This document shows positions 36,155 through 43,081 of a DNA stretch of 47,666 bases, piece by piece; position 1 is the first letter of the stretch; the number at the start of each line of letters is the position of its first letter. Origin of the DNA: Chitinophagales bacterium (GTDB lineage Bacteria; Bacteroidota; Bacteroidia; Chitinophagales; Saprospiraceae); contig JAFLBP010000039.1 of the NCBI GenBank assembly GCA_017303875.1, positions 1-47,666 on the forward strand, given 5' to 3'. The position numbers were made by a program, and so were the translations under genes. The notes beneath the pieces are model-generated. The model saw only the letters and a list, made by a program, of their open reading frames with translations. It ran no database searches and was not told the origin of the DNA.

Positions 36155-37828
36155 TCAGGCTTCCGCTTTGGATTTAGGAGCGCCTGCGGATAAGCGCTGC
36201 GCCGCACTTTTCCCGTTGTATCGGAACACTACCACTGTTTCCGCCGGAAAAATTACACCCTCCTGCTCAAACGTATCAAAATCAAAGCTTAGCGACAGGG
36301 CTGTATAGCGATAAGCACCTGTTTCTTTCAGGTCGGAGAGCAACCACTTGAGTGCCGCCCCTTCCAACTCGGCAAAAAACGGCGGACTGCTCTTGCGCCG
36401 CTGGTTTTCACAATAATCAATGGCCAGCAATTCCAGCGCAATTTTGTCGTCGGGATAATTTGTTTTCAAAAAATCTGCGGCAATGCGGTACACGTCCTCC
36501 AATGTATAGTGTATCAATGCGCTTTGTTGCTCAAAATAGACGCCCAATGCGGTGAGGAAATCGAATGCGCCGTATTGCCACTGCGCGTAGCGCAGCAGGT
36601 TCGGACTGCGTTTTTTGTTCCAGTAAATTTCCAGCGCGTGTTCCAGCAATTCAATACGCCGCAATTCCTCGCGGGAGAGGTAATTGCTTTCAATAATCTG
36701 ATAGGGCGGGTTGGGATCAAATACAAAACCATGCTGTTCGTGCTTGTAGCGCACCGGCGTACCCTTCAGAAATTTCAGGAAGCCCAGCTGCAATTCCGGC
36801 GGGAAGAGTTTGAAAACCTCTTCAAAGCTGTAACGGATGTCTTCCCAACGGTCGAGCGGCAGCCCCACAATCAGGTCGAGGTGCATCTCAATTTTATGTT
36901 GCAGCGCCTCAATGATGCGGCGGGTTTTATCAAAATTCTGCTTGCGGCTTACCTCCAGATTGGCCTTCTGATTGAGGGTTTGAATGCCGATTTCAAAGCG
37001 AAAAAGACCGGGCGGCACTTCATCGTGAATGAATTGTACAATATCGGGGTGCAGAATATCAGCCGTGATTTCAAACTGAAAAATATTGCCGGGCTGGTGG
37101 TTTTCCAGGATAAAGCGGAAAATTTCCAGCGTAAAATCCTTTTTTACATTAAAAGTGCGATCCAGAAACTTGATCACACGGCCGTGCTGCATCATAAAAA
37201 GCAGGTTGGCCTTGATGTTTTCCATGGGCAGGTAACGCACCTTGTTGTCGAGACTGGCCAAACAGAATTCGCACTTGTACGGGCAGCCGCGCGAGGTTTC
37301 GAGGTACAGTATTTTATTGGCCAAAGCCGCCGGCGCATCGAACTGGTAAGGCAGGCTGTCGCGGTAATTGGACAGCTCAAATATTTGAGTTTCCGGAAAA
37401 TACTGTACTGCGCCCGCAGCGTCCTTGTGCACGAGGTTCGGAATGCCCCCTACTTCGGGCCACTGTTTCAAAAAAGCCGTAAACGGAATTTCCCCCTCGC
37501 CGGTGATGATAAAGTCTACTTCCGGCAGGGTAATGATTTCCTGCCAGTCGTAACTCACTTCCGGGCCGCCGAGCAGGATTTTCACCGCCGGGTTGAGGGC
37601 CTTGATGGCCCGTGCGGCTTCCAGGGTTTGGGTGATGTTCCAGATATAACAGCTGAATGCCACGACTTCATACGCAGCGCAGGCTTCCGCCACTTTTTCG
37701 CGCGGTTCCTTGATGGTAAATTCGCGCATGTCCACGTCGCCGCGCTCGTGGTTCAGCTCATACAACAAGCGTATGGCCAAGTTCGAGTGGATGTATTTGG
37801 CGTTCAGCGTGGTGAGTAGAAAGCGCAT
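36155..37828 (-). CDS. B12-binding-domain radical SAM protein
   Basis: This 557-residue protein has an N-terminal cobalamin-binding-like Rossmann domain (about 1-135; LLGGPEVSYDW, ITGEGE) and a radical SAM barrel with Cys182, Cys186 and Cys189 in GCPYKCEFC binding the 4Fe-4S cluster, followed by a C-terminal extension (DUF4080-like, from about 360). Such enzymes do radical methylation or similar chemistry; the substrate is unknown. The ATG at 37828 is preferred over a longer upstream reading because the family begins MRFLLTTLNAKYIHSN. It lies 17 nt behind rsmE in a three-gene operon. Confidence 0.88.
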   Translation of the reverse strand: MRFLLTTLNAKYIHSNLAIRLLYELNHERGDVDMREFTIKEPREKVAEACAAYEVVAFSCYIWNITQTLEAARAIKALNPAVKILLGGPEVSYDWQEIITLPEVDFIITGEGEIPFTAFLKQWPEVGGIPNLVHKDAAGAVQYFPETQIFELSNYRDSLPYQFDAPAALANKILYLETSRGCPYKCEFCLASLDNKVRYLPMENIKANLLFMMQHGRVIKFLDRTFNVKKDFTLEIFRFILENHQPGNIFQFEITADILHPDIVQFIHDEVPPGLFRFEIGIQTLNQKANLEVSRKQNFDKTRRIIEALQHKIEMHLDLIVGLPLDRWEDIRYSFEEVFKLFPPELQLGFLKFLKGTPVRYKHEQHGFVFDPNPPYQIIESNYLSREELRRIELLEHALEIYWNKKRSPNLLRYAQWQYGAFDFLTALGVYFEQQSALIHYTLEDVYRIAADFLKTNYPDDKIALELLAIDYCENQRRKSSPPFFAELEGAALKWLLSDLKETGAYRYTALSLSFDFDTFEQEGVIFPAETVVVFRYNGKSAAQRLSAGAPKSKAEA

Positions 37829-37845
37829 AACAGGAAGAGACAGGA

Positions 37846-38547
37846 TTATTGATTCCAGTGAAAGCCCATCACCACATACAAAGCGGCTGTTTCCGCACGC
37901 AGGCGTACATCGCCGAGGCTTACCTCCTGAAACTGCTGCGCGCGGGCAAGCGCCACCTCCTCGGGGGAAAAATCGCCTTCGGGACCAATCAAAATCAGGG
38001 TATCCTGGTCGCGGCGCAGCAATTCGCGCAGGTGAGGTTGCGGCGCATCGTCGCACCAGGGAATGAAGCGTTGGGCGGCCGTGGTGTTTTGAACCAGCGT
38101 TTCAAAGGGCGTCAGCGGGTTGAGTTTAGGCAGGTAGTAGCGCAGCGACTGCTTCATGGCGGAAACCATGATGCGCTCCAGCCGGTCGTAGCGCAGGCGG
38201 TCGCGGATGCCGCGTTTGCAGAGCAGGGGCGTAAATTCATCAATGCCCATTTCGCCGGCTTTTTCCAAAAACCATTCCAAACGATCGGTATTTTTGGTGG
38301 GCGCCATCGCCACGTGCAGGCGCGCGCGCTGCTCGGGTGCGCGCAACTCACTTTCCAGAATACGCGCAATCACGCCTTTTTTGCCGGTTTCAACCAGTTC
38401 TGTTTCGTAGCGCATGCCCTTGCCATCGGTCACCACCAATTGGTCGCCTACTTTATGGCGCAATACAGTGGCTAAATGACGGCTTTCCTCTTCGTCGAAA
38501 CGCACGAAGCCATCGCGGATATCGGTGCTGTAAAAGAGATTATTCAT
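37846..38547 (-). CDS. rsmE: 16S rRNA m3U1498 methyltransferase
   Basis: This 233-residue SPOUT enzyme methylates N3 of U1498 in helix 44 of 16S rRNA. An N-terminal PUA-like domain (1-70; RHLATVLRHKVGD) is followed by the trefoil-knot domain with the AdoMet loops LIGPEGDFSPEE and LGDVRLRAETA. The ATG at 38547 comes 2 nt after the stop of the ATP-grasp-like gene, so translation is probably coupled; the radical SAM gene follows at 17 nt. Confidence 0.93.
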   Translation of the reverse strand: MNNLFYSTDIRDGFVRFDEEESRHLATVLRHKVGDQLVVTDGKGMRYETELVETGKKGVIARILESELRAPEQRARLHVAMAPTKNTDRLEWFLEKAGEMGIDEFTPLLCKRGIRDRLRYDRLERIMVSAMKQSLRYYLPKLNPLTPFETLVQNTTAAQRFIPWCDDAPQPHLRELLRRDQDTLILIGPEGDFSPEEVALARAQQFQEVSLGDVRLRAETAALYVVMGFHWNQ

Positions 38548-38549
38548 AT

Positions 38550-39749
38550 TTAAGGTTCGAAAAAGCCTACGCTGGCGCCCACCCAATCTTTGCCTTTGTT
38601 GTAACGCACGCCCACCATTTCGCCTTTGCTCATACGGACGAGGTTGTTCACCAAACGCGGTTTATCCCAGTTTTTATCCCACAACAACATCATGCGGATC
38701 TCGCATTTGGATGGCTCCTCGGGGTTGAGGGTGCGCACGCCAGGCACATATTCTACCTTGCGTTGCAGGATGTAATTCGACGGGTCATCCACGTTTTCCA
38801 CATCTTCGCGGGTGATGTTGATTTTTACGCCCTGACCGGAGAAGGAGAAAAGGGGTTTGAGTACCCAGTTTTCCAGGTCTTCCGGAATACTTTTTAATTC
38901 ATTGACAAACAGGGTTTGGGGTACAAAATCGGACTGAATAAACGGTAGCGAATGTTTGCTGATGCGGAAAAACCAGTTGGGATGACCCACCCATTCGGCA
39001 TTGGTTTCCTGGGTCATATCCCATTCGCGGGGGAGGTCGTTGCGTTTTTCCAGCTCATCAAAAATGATGCGGTTGTAAATGCGTTCCACACCTACTTTCC
39101 GGCCGTTTTCGTCGAGGTAATACAGGTCGCGGCCTTCTTTTTTGAGTTTACTCAGGCAAATCACTTTAATTCCGAGGTATTTGGCGGTGCCCCAGAAGTC
39201 GATGCGGGTATTTTGCTTTTCGGGCTCAATTTCGAGCAGCACCACATTTTCGGGTTTGGAGTTGCCTACAATTACCTGTCGCAAGGTGTCGAGGTAGCCC
39301 TCATTGTCGAGGCCGCCAAACAGGTGATGCCAGTCGGCCGGAATATCAAAATGCTGCCGATGTGCCTGCGCGAGCATGTGCTGGAAGCTGTACAGCGAGG
39401 GGAAACCCTGCATTTCGATGAGTTGCGGGGTAAAATTACCAGCTGCGTCTCGGCAGATACCAAAGTCGAGTTGCAGGAAAGTGGTGTGCGCGTCTTCGCC
39501 GGGCACCCGCAGGTGTGCGGGCAGGGCTGCTTCGCTCCGGGCATTGAAGTCGGGCGCGGTAATAACGGCACAAATATCTTCAACCCCTTTAAGCAGGCGT
39601 TCTTTTAGCGCTTTGGGCACAAAAATCGGCGTTTCGCTGAGCCGGAAGGTGGAGGCTTCGCCGAAGGCTGTATTTGCGGTATGCAGAAAAGCCTGGTATT
39701 TTTCGTCGGTAAAAGCCGCATTGAAGCGGTCGCGTAGGAGTTGGTGCAT
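38550..39749 (-). CDS. Uncharacterised ATP-grasp-like protein
   Basis: This 399-residue soluble protein resembles ATP-grasp ligases: the block NWVLKPLFSFSGQGVKI carries the nucleotide-binding lysine and glycine loop, and the C-terminal CEIRMMLLWDKN and RLVNNLVRMSKGEMVG stand where metal-binding Glu/Asn are expected. The substrate is unknown and I would not name one. The ATG at 39749 is chosen because a promoter-like TACCTTTG (minus) lies 26 nt upstream. It is the first gene of a run with rsmE and the radical SAM gene. Confidence 0.65.
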   Translation of the reverse strand: MHQLLRDRFNAAFTDEKYQAFLHTANTAFGEASTFRLSETPIFVPKALKERLLKGVEDICAVITAPDFNARSEAALPAHLRVPGEDAHTTFLQLDFGICRDAAGNFTPQLIEMQGFPSLYSFQHMLAQAHRQHFDIPADWHHLFGGLDNEGYLDTLRQVIVGNSKPENVVLLEIEPEKQNTRIDFWGTAKYLGIKVICLSKLKKEGRDLYYLDENGRKVGVERIYNRIIFDELEKRNDLPREWDMTQETNAEWVGHPNWFFRISKHSLPFIQSDFVPQTLFVNELKSIPEDLENWVLKPLFSFSGQGVKINITREDVENVDDPSNYILQRKVEYVPGVRTLNPEEPSKCEIRMMLLWDKNWDKPRLVNNLVRMSKGEMVGVRYNKGKDWVGASVGFFEP

Positions 39750-39774
39750 AGGATAAGTTTTACTCGAATATTGG

Positions 39775-39803
39775 CAAAGGTAACCATTCTGCCAATTCTC
39801 AAA
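39775..39803 (-). promoter_or_regulatory. Promoter of the ATP-grasp/rsmE/radical SAM operon
   Basis: On the minus strand TTTG (39800-39803) and TACCTTTG (39775-39782) are 17 nt apart, a little short of the 19-21 nt norm. The start codon lies 26 nt downstream. Confidence 0.45.
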
Positions 39804-39838
39804 TTCTGTAAATTCCGATCCAATCTGTAAATTCTGAT

Positions 39839-39846
39839 TAGTTTTG
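39839..39846 (+). promoter_or_regulatory. -7 box before the degenerate nucleotidyltransferase-like gene
   Basis: TAGTTTTG is an exact TAnnTTTG, 8 nt before the ATG at 39855, implying a transcript with almost no leader. No -33 TTTG is found. The bases just upstream hold three similar AATTCTGTAAATTC-type units (39793-39837), which may be a small intergenic repeat. Confidence 0.4.
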
Positions 39847-39854
39847 CCCCGCAC

Positions 39855-40298
39855 ATGCAATTATTGGCACAACTGAACGAACACGAAGTCCGCTATTTGG
39901 TACTTTGGGACTTCACCGACCCCGACGGCAGCGGCAAAGCCGTCGGTAATTTCGGCTTGTGGGTAGATCCGAACCACGACAATAAAACCCGACTGCTTTC
40001 CCTGTTGGCCAATATGGGCTACCCGAATGAATCGATCCGCCAACTGCGCCATGTAGATTTTTTTGTGCCCTTCGCTTTTACCCTTAAACTGCCCTCCGGT
40101 CTGGAAATCGACATCATGACGGCGCCCGAAGATTGCGATACCGAGCGATTTGATGATTATTACCAGAAAGCTACACCGGTAAAATGGGAGGACATCACCT
40201 TCCACCTCATTGAGTGGGCTACGGTTTCCGACAACCACGCCGCGTTTACGGGCCAGATTGCGGCTTCTTCCATGCTGATCAAGCCTTACCGGGAGTAG
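39855..40298 (+). CDS. Degenerate nucleotidyltransferase-fold-like protein
   Basis: This 147-residue protein follows the outline of Bacteroidota nucleotidyltransferase-fold proteins (LLAQLNEHEVRYLVLWDF ... LWVDPNHDN ... LEIDIMT), but where those have GG and DxD for metal and nucleotide binding it reads GNFGLWV, so the catalytic aspartates are missing. It is therefore probably not an active transferase. The start at 39855 follows a -7 box. It points away from the ATP-grasp gene and meets the lipoprotein gene with a 3-bp gap. Family assignment is tentative. Confidence 0.55.
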   Translation: MQLLAQLNEHEVRYLVLWDFTDPDGSGKAVGNFGLWVDPNHDNKTRLLSLLANMGYPNESIRQLRHVDFFVPFAFTLKLPSGLEIDIMTAPEDCDTERFDDYYQKATPVKWEDITFHLIEWATVSDNHAAFTGQIAASSMLIKPYRE

Positions 40299-40301
40299 CA
40301 C

Positions 40302-40745
40302 TTAACGGCCCGGTAACGTATCCTGAACACCTTTTTTGTAAATAATCTTGTCGCCGTTGCTACACAAGAGTTCAAGCCGGTTGGAATCGGGCATATTAAA
40401 TGCGCGGACTTTAACCATTGCTTCCGCATACAATTTATCCCAGGCCAGGCGCTGGGAATCGCAGCCGATGAGCGTGCTTTCTCCCGGAAAAAGGTAAATG
40501 CTGTCGGCAAATCTCCATTGGTAAAATAAGGTCAAGTAGTTACAGGCGCCTTTTCCTTTTATCCGGCTTCCTTCAAAATGCATGTTGAAGCCGTAGTCAT
40601 CAGGTAATATTTTTTCTTCTTTTGCCGACTGGAGGGCAACGAGTTGCCAGTTTTTGCCTGCAAAAGCGGGCTCCTGCGGCGCAATATTTTTTTTGCAGGC
40701 AGCAAAAAACAAGAAAAGAAGGGCCGGCAATAAGTGTCTGTTCAT
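40302..40745 (-). CDS. META-domain lipoprotein
   Basis: This 147-residue protein has a lipoprotein signal (LLFLFFAAC, Cys17 as the lipidated residue) followed by Lys-Lys, and a single META/HslJ-like domain with NWQLVAL near the start, GACNYLTLFYQW, and a C-terminal LELLCSNGDKIIYKK. HslJ-type proteins are linked to outer-envelope stress and novobiocin resistance in E. coli; the role here is unknown. It is last in a three-gene run beginning at 42305, 25 nt behind the preceding gene. Confidence 0.78.
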   Translation of the reverse strand: MNRHLLPALLFLFFAACKKNIAPQEPAFAGKNWQLVALQSAKEEKILPDDYGFNMHFEGSRIKGKGACNYLTLFYQWRFADSIYLFPGESTLIGCDSQRLAWDKLYAEAMVKVRAFNMPDSNRLELLCSNGDKIIYKKGVQDTLPGR

Positions 40746-40770
40746 AAAAATGTTGTTTTAGCGCAAGCGC

Positions 40771-41958
40771 TTAATCCGCATGATGAAGCACCAATGAGTC
40801 AATGACTTCGTACTGCTGATTTCGGAGCACAATAAGGTAGTCGCCTTTTTTCAGGTAAAGTGAATCGTATTGCTCCTTTGAATGGATTTCTATGATGTCG
40901 GCCGGGATGCCGTTATTATTGTATTCATCAACGCGATAGGCCAGTACCTGAATGGGCAATGGGTGCTTCTTCAATTTATTTTTCGGGAGCCGGTAAGCTT
41001 TTTTGCCTGCGCACAACCATTCCGGACGACCATTGGTATATTGGGTAATCGGGTGTACCACCACTATATCAGTTTGTTTGGGTTCCCGGATGCCATTGAA
41101 AACTTCCTTGTTTTGATTTAGCAGTACAAATGGCTCTTTTTCTCCTGTGGCATATATAAAATAGTGTCCGGAACTGGCCTTGCTCTTTTCCGTAAATTTC
41201 ACCTGATCAATGGTAAACGGGTCAATATTGGTATATTCTTTTAATCTGCCGGCCATTGCTTTTTCCCAATATTGGACGTCTTTTTCATAAACATGGTCAA
41301 ATCCGCAATGAATCAGGTACTTCCCATTTGGGTGCGATTTCATAAATGCCTGAATATTTTGTGCCTGTTCAATTTCCCTTTCTTTCCCGTTTTTATCGGG
41401 GCCGGCTTCGTATTCAAAAATGGTAAAACCCAGGCTTCTGGCCTCGTGGATTAAGTTGCCGAATTCCGGCTCATTGGTATAGTATCCGCTGTTTTGCGTG
41501 GCATAAGTTCTTGTATTGATGCTGCTGTCGGCGATGGCTTCAAGCCCGAGATAGCGGTATCCGTTTTGGTATAACCCGGCGAGCAGGCTGCGGGTAAAGG
41601 TTCGGTGTTTGGGGTTGTGATGGGCCTCGTTGATGATAACAATTTGCTCCGTTTTGGCGCGATCAACGATATAGTCGCGGGCATTTTTCAGTGTGCTGCT
41701 TTTTAAAATCGCCGAATCGGCAGCAGTGGGGGTGTAGGTTCTTGTGGGCATCCCCTGATCCCAGGTCAGGAGCGCCTGCTGGTAATTACCGGCAAACGTA
41801 TAGTGTACCGCGCCGGTTTGATATTTCCACGCCACCGAATCTTTATCGATTTCGGCTTGTATATCCTTTAAAAATTTATGGTTTTCTGATGTTTTTTGTC
41901 CGAAAGCAGCAGTGAAGGCAAGCATCAGCAGTGCTAAAGGGAGTAGTTTTCCAGCCAT
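40771..41958 (-). CDS. Exported EreA/ChaN-like protein
   Basis: This 395-residue protein starts with a signal peptide (MAGKLLPLALLMLAFTAAFG). The blocks IVIINEAHHNPKHRTFTRSLL, YRYLGLEAI and YLIHCGFDHVYEKD resemble the erythromycin-esterase/ChaN (TIKI-like) superfamily, in which Glu-x-His and later His residues form the active or haem-binding site. ChaN is an iron-regulated haem-binding lipoprotein; true Ere enzymes hydrolyse macrolides. Neither activity can be assigned. The start overlaps the end of the upstream gene by 25 nt, indicating one operon. Confidence 0.65.
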   Translation of the reverse strand: MAGKLLPLALLMLAFTAAFGQKTSENHKFLKDIQAEIDKDSVAWKYQTGAVHYTFAGNYQQALLTWDQGMPTRTYTPTAADSAILKSSTLKNARDYIVDRAKTEQIVIINEAHHNPKHRTFTRSLLAGLYQNGYRYLGLEAIADSSINTRTYATQNSGYYTNEPEFGNLIHEARSLGFTIFEYEAGPDKNGKEREIEQAQNIQAFMKSHPNGKYLIHCGFDHVYEKDVQYWEKAMAGRLKEYTNIDPFTIDQVKFTEKSKASSGHYFIYATGEKEPFVLLNQNKEVFNGIREPKQTDIVVVHPITQYTNGRPEWLCAGKKAYRLPKNKLKKHPLPIQVLAYRVDEYNNNGIPADIIEIHSKEQYDSLYLKKGDYLIVLRNQQYEVIDSLVLHHAD

Positions 41959-42305
41959 GTTTTGAGTAAAATTGTGTTTTTGAAAAAGGAGTCTTTTAAA
42001 TGATAAAGCGCGTCGGGTGCGCGTTGGTCAAATTCGCTTTCCATATTTTCCAGCAGGCGAAATGCGCCGCCTGCATGGCCGTGAAGGGAATGAATTGCTT
42101 TGCGGACGGATTGATCGTCGGTTTCGGGCGCCGACAAAGTGGCTAATGCCTCGTGGCAGGGTAGCAGCAGCGCGTCGTAGTAATTGGGGAAATTTTTGGG
42201 TTTGATGTTGCGCTGCGTTAGCCAGGCTATGAGTTCAGACTTGAATTGAGCCAATTCCTGCTCAATTGCCTGTATGGTGGTGCGTATTTCGGGCGGTATT
42301 TTCAT
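41934..42305 (-). CDS. Small helical protein, Hpt-like motif
   Basis: This 123-residue soluble protein is predicted to be all helical. The segment AIHSLHGHAGGAFRLLE recalls the histidine phosphotransfer motif HxLKG of Hpt domains, with His in place of Lys, but no partner kinase is present. I do not otherwise recognise it. It starts at 42305, with the BlaI operator region upstream, and overlaps the next gene by 25 nt. Confidence 0.55.
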   Translation of the reverse strand: MKIPPEIRTTIQAIEQELAQFKSELIAWLTQRNIKPKNFPNYYDALLLPCHEALATLSAPETDDQSVRKAIHSLHGHAGGAFRLLENMESEFDQRAPDALYHLKDSFFKNTILLKTWLENYSL

Positions 42306-42397
42306 CGTTGCGGATCTGACGAAATACTCAACGACTATTCAGGCGCTCTATTATTTTTTCAGATACGCTATTTCTTCCGAGTACTTTGCTTTTTATC

Positions 42398-42413
42398 TAC
42401 GAAAAATTTCGTA
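42398..42413. promoter_or_regulatory. Upstream BlaI-type operator
   Basis: TACGAAAAATTTCGTA is a perfect 7-bp dyad around two bases. Its copy lies exactly 30 bp downstream, about three helical turns, so two repressor dimers could sit on one face. BlaI/MecI repressors bind paired dyads of this kind. It also lies between the two divergent genes. Confidence 0.75.
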
Positions 42414-42419
42414 ATAAAA

Positions 42420-42451
42420 TTTGCATCTACGAAACATTTCGTATACCTTTG
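42420..42451 (+). promoter_or_regulatory. Promoter of the blaI-M56 operon
   Basis: TTTG (42420-42423), 20 nt, TACCTTTG (42444-42451) fit the Bacteroidota consensus exactly. The spacer is largely the second operator. The start codon lies ~125 nt downstream, an unusually long leader. Confidence 0.8.
42428..42443. promoter_or_regulatory. Core BlaI-type operator inside the promoter spacer
   Basis: TACGAAACATTTCGTA is a perfect 7-bp dyad around CA. It ends at the base before the -7 box, so bound repressor would block RNA polymerase directly. Confidence 0.8.
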
Positions 42452-42580
42452 CGTTATCAACACATTAACGGTGCAACTCCTTGTGCTTCGTTTTGTCTCT
42501 ACTAACGCCAGAGGGCCGGCGAAAAGCAGCGACATCAGACCGCACAAGGCCATCGCACCGAAAGCTGTAACAACTCCGTC

Positions 42581-42952
42581 ATGTCGAATATCAAGCCTAC
42601 TGAGGCGGAACTGGAAATTTTGCAAATCCTGTGGGAAAAAGGTCCGAGCACCGTCCGGACGGTCAACGAACTGCTCAACACGCGCCGGGATGTGGGGTAT
42701 ACCACCACCCTCAAGCTCATGCAGATTATGTTCGAAAAGGGCCTCGCCACCCGCATGGAAGAAGGGCGTACGCACGTGTACACGGCTGCGCTCGACGAAC
42801 AGGATACGCAGCGTCGCCTCTTGCAACAATTCGTCGATACGGCCTTTCGGGGCAATGCCTCGCGCCTGATGCTCCAGCTTTTGGGCGATCATCAGGCTGA
42901 TGCCGCCGAATTGGAGGCCATAAAGGCGCTGATTGAGCAAATGGAAAAATAA
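42581..42952 (+). CDS. BlaI/MecI/CopY-family repressor
   Basis: This 123-residue protein is a winged-helix repressor (about 1-75: PTEAELEILQILWEKGPSTV, VGYTTTLKLMQIMFEKGLATR, EGRTHVYTAAL) with a C-terminal dimerisation helix region. In the known system a membrane M56 protease relieves repression by cleaving it. The ATG at 42581 gives the standard family N-terminus. Two perfect dyads upstream are its likely operators, giving autoregulation. The sensor gene follows after 129 nt. Confidence 0.92.
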   Translation: MSNIKPTEAELEILQILWEKGPSTVRTVNELLNTRRDVGYTTTLKLMQIMFEKGLATRMEEGRTHVYTAALDEQDTQRRLLQQFVDTAFRGNASRLMLQLLGDHQADAAELEAIKALIEQMEK

Positions 42953-43081
42953 AGGCTGGTTCGCATTGCCGAACAAGCGTTGAGGCAAGGCTCCGGCCTT
43001 GCAGATACAAACCGACATGGGCATCGCGCCCACCCGATCTTATATTCAACCCGACTGCGAGGCCGCGCCTCGTATTTTCTT

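Noticed and set aside
36509..37819. Plus-strand frame (436 codons) opposite the radical SAM gene.
   Set aside because: It is antisense to the CxxxCxxC core of a real gene.
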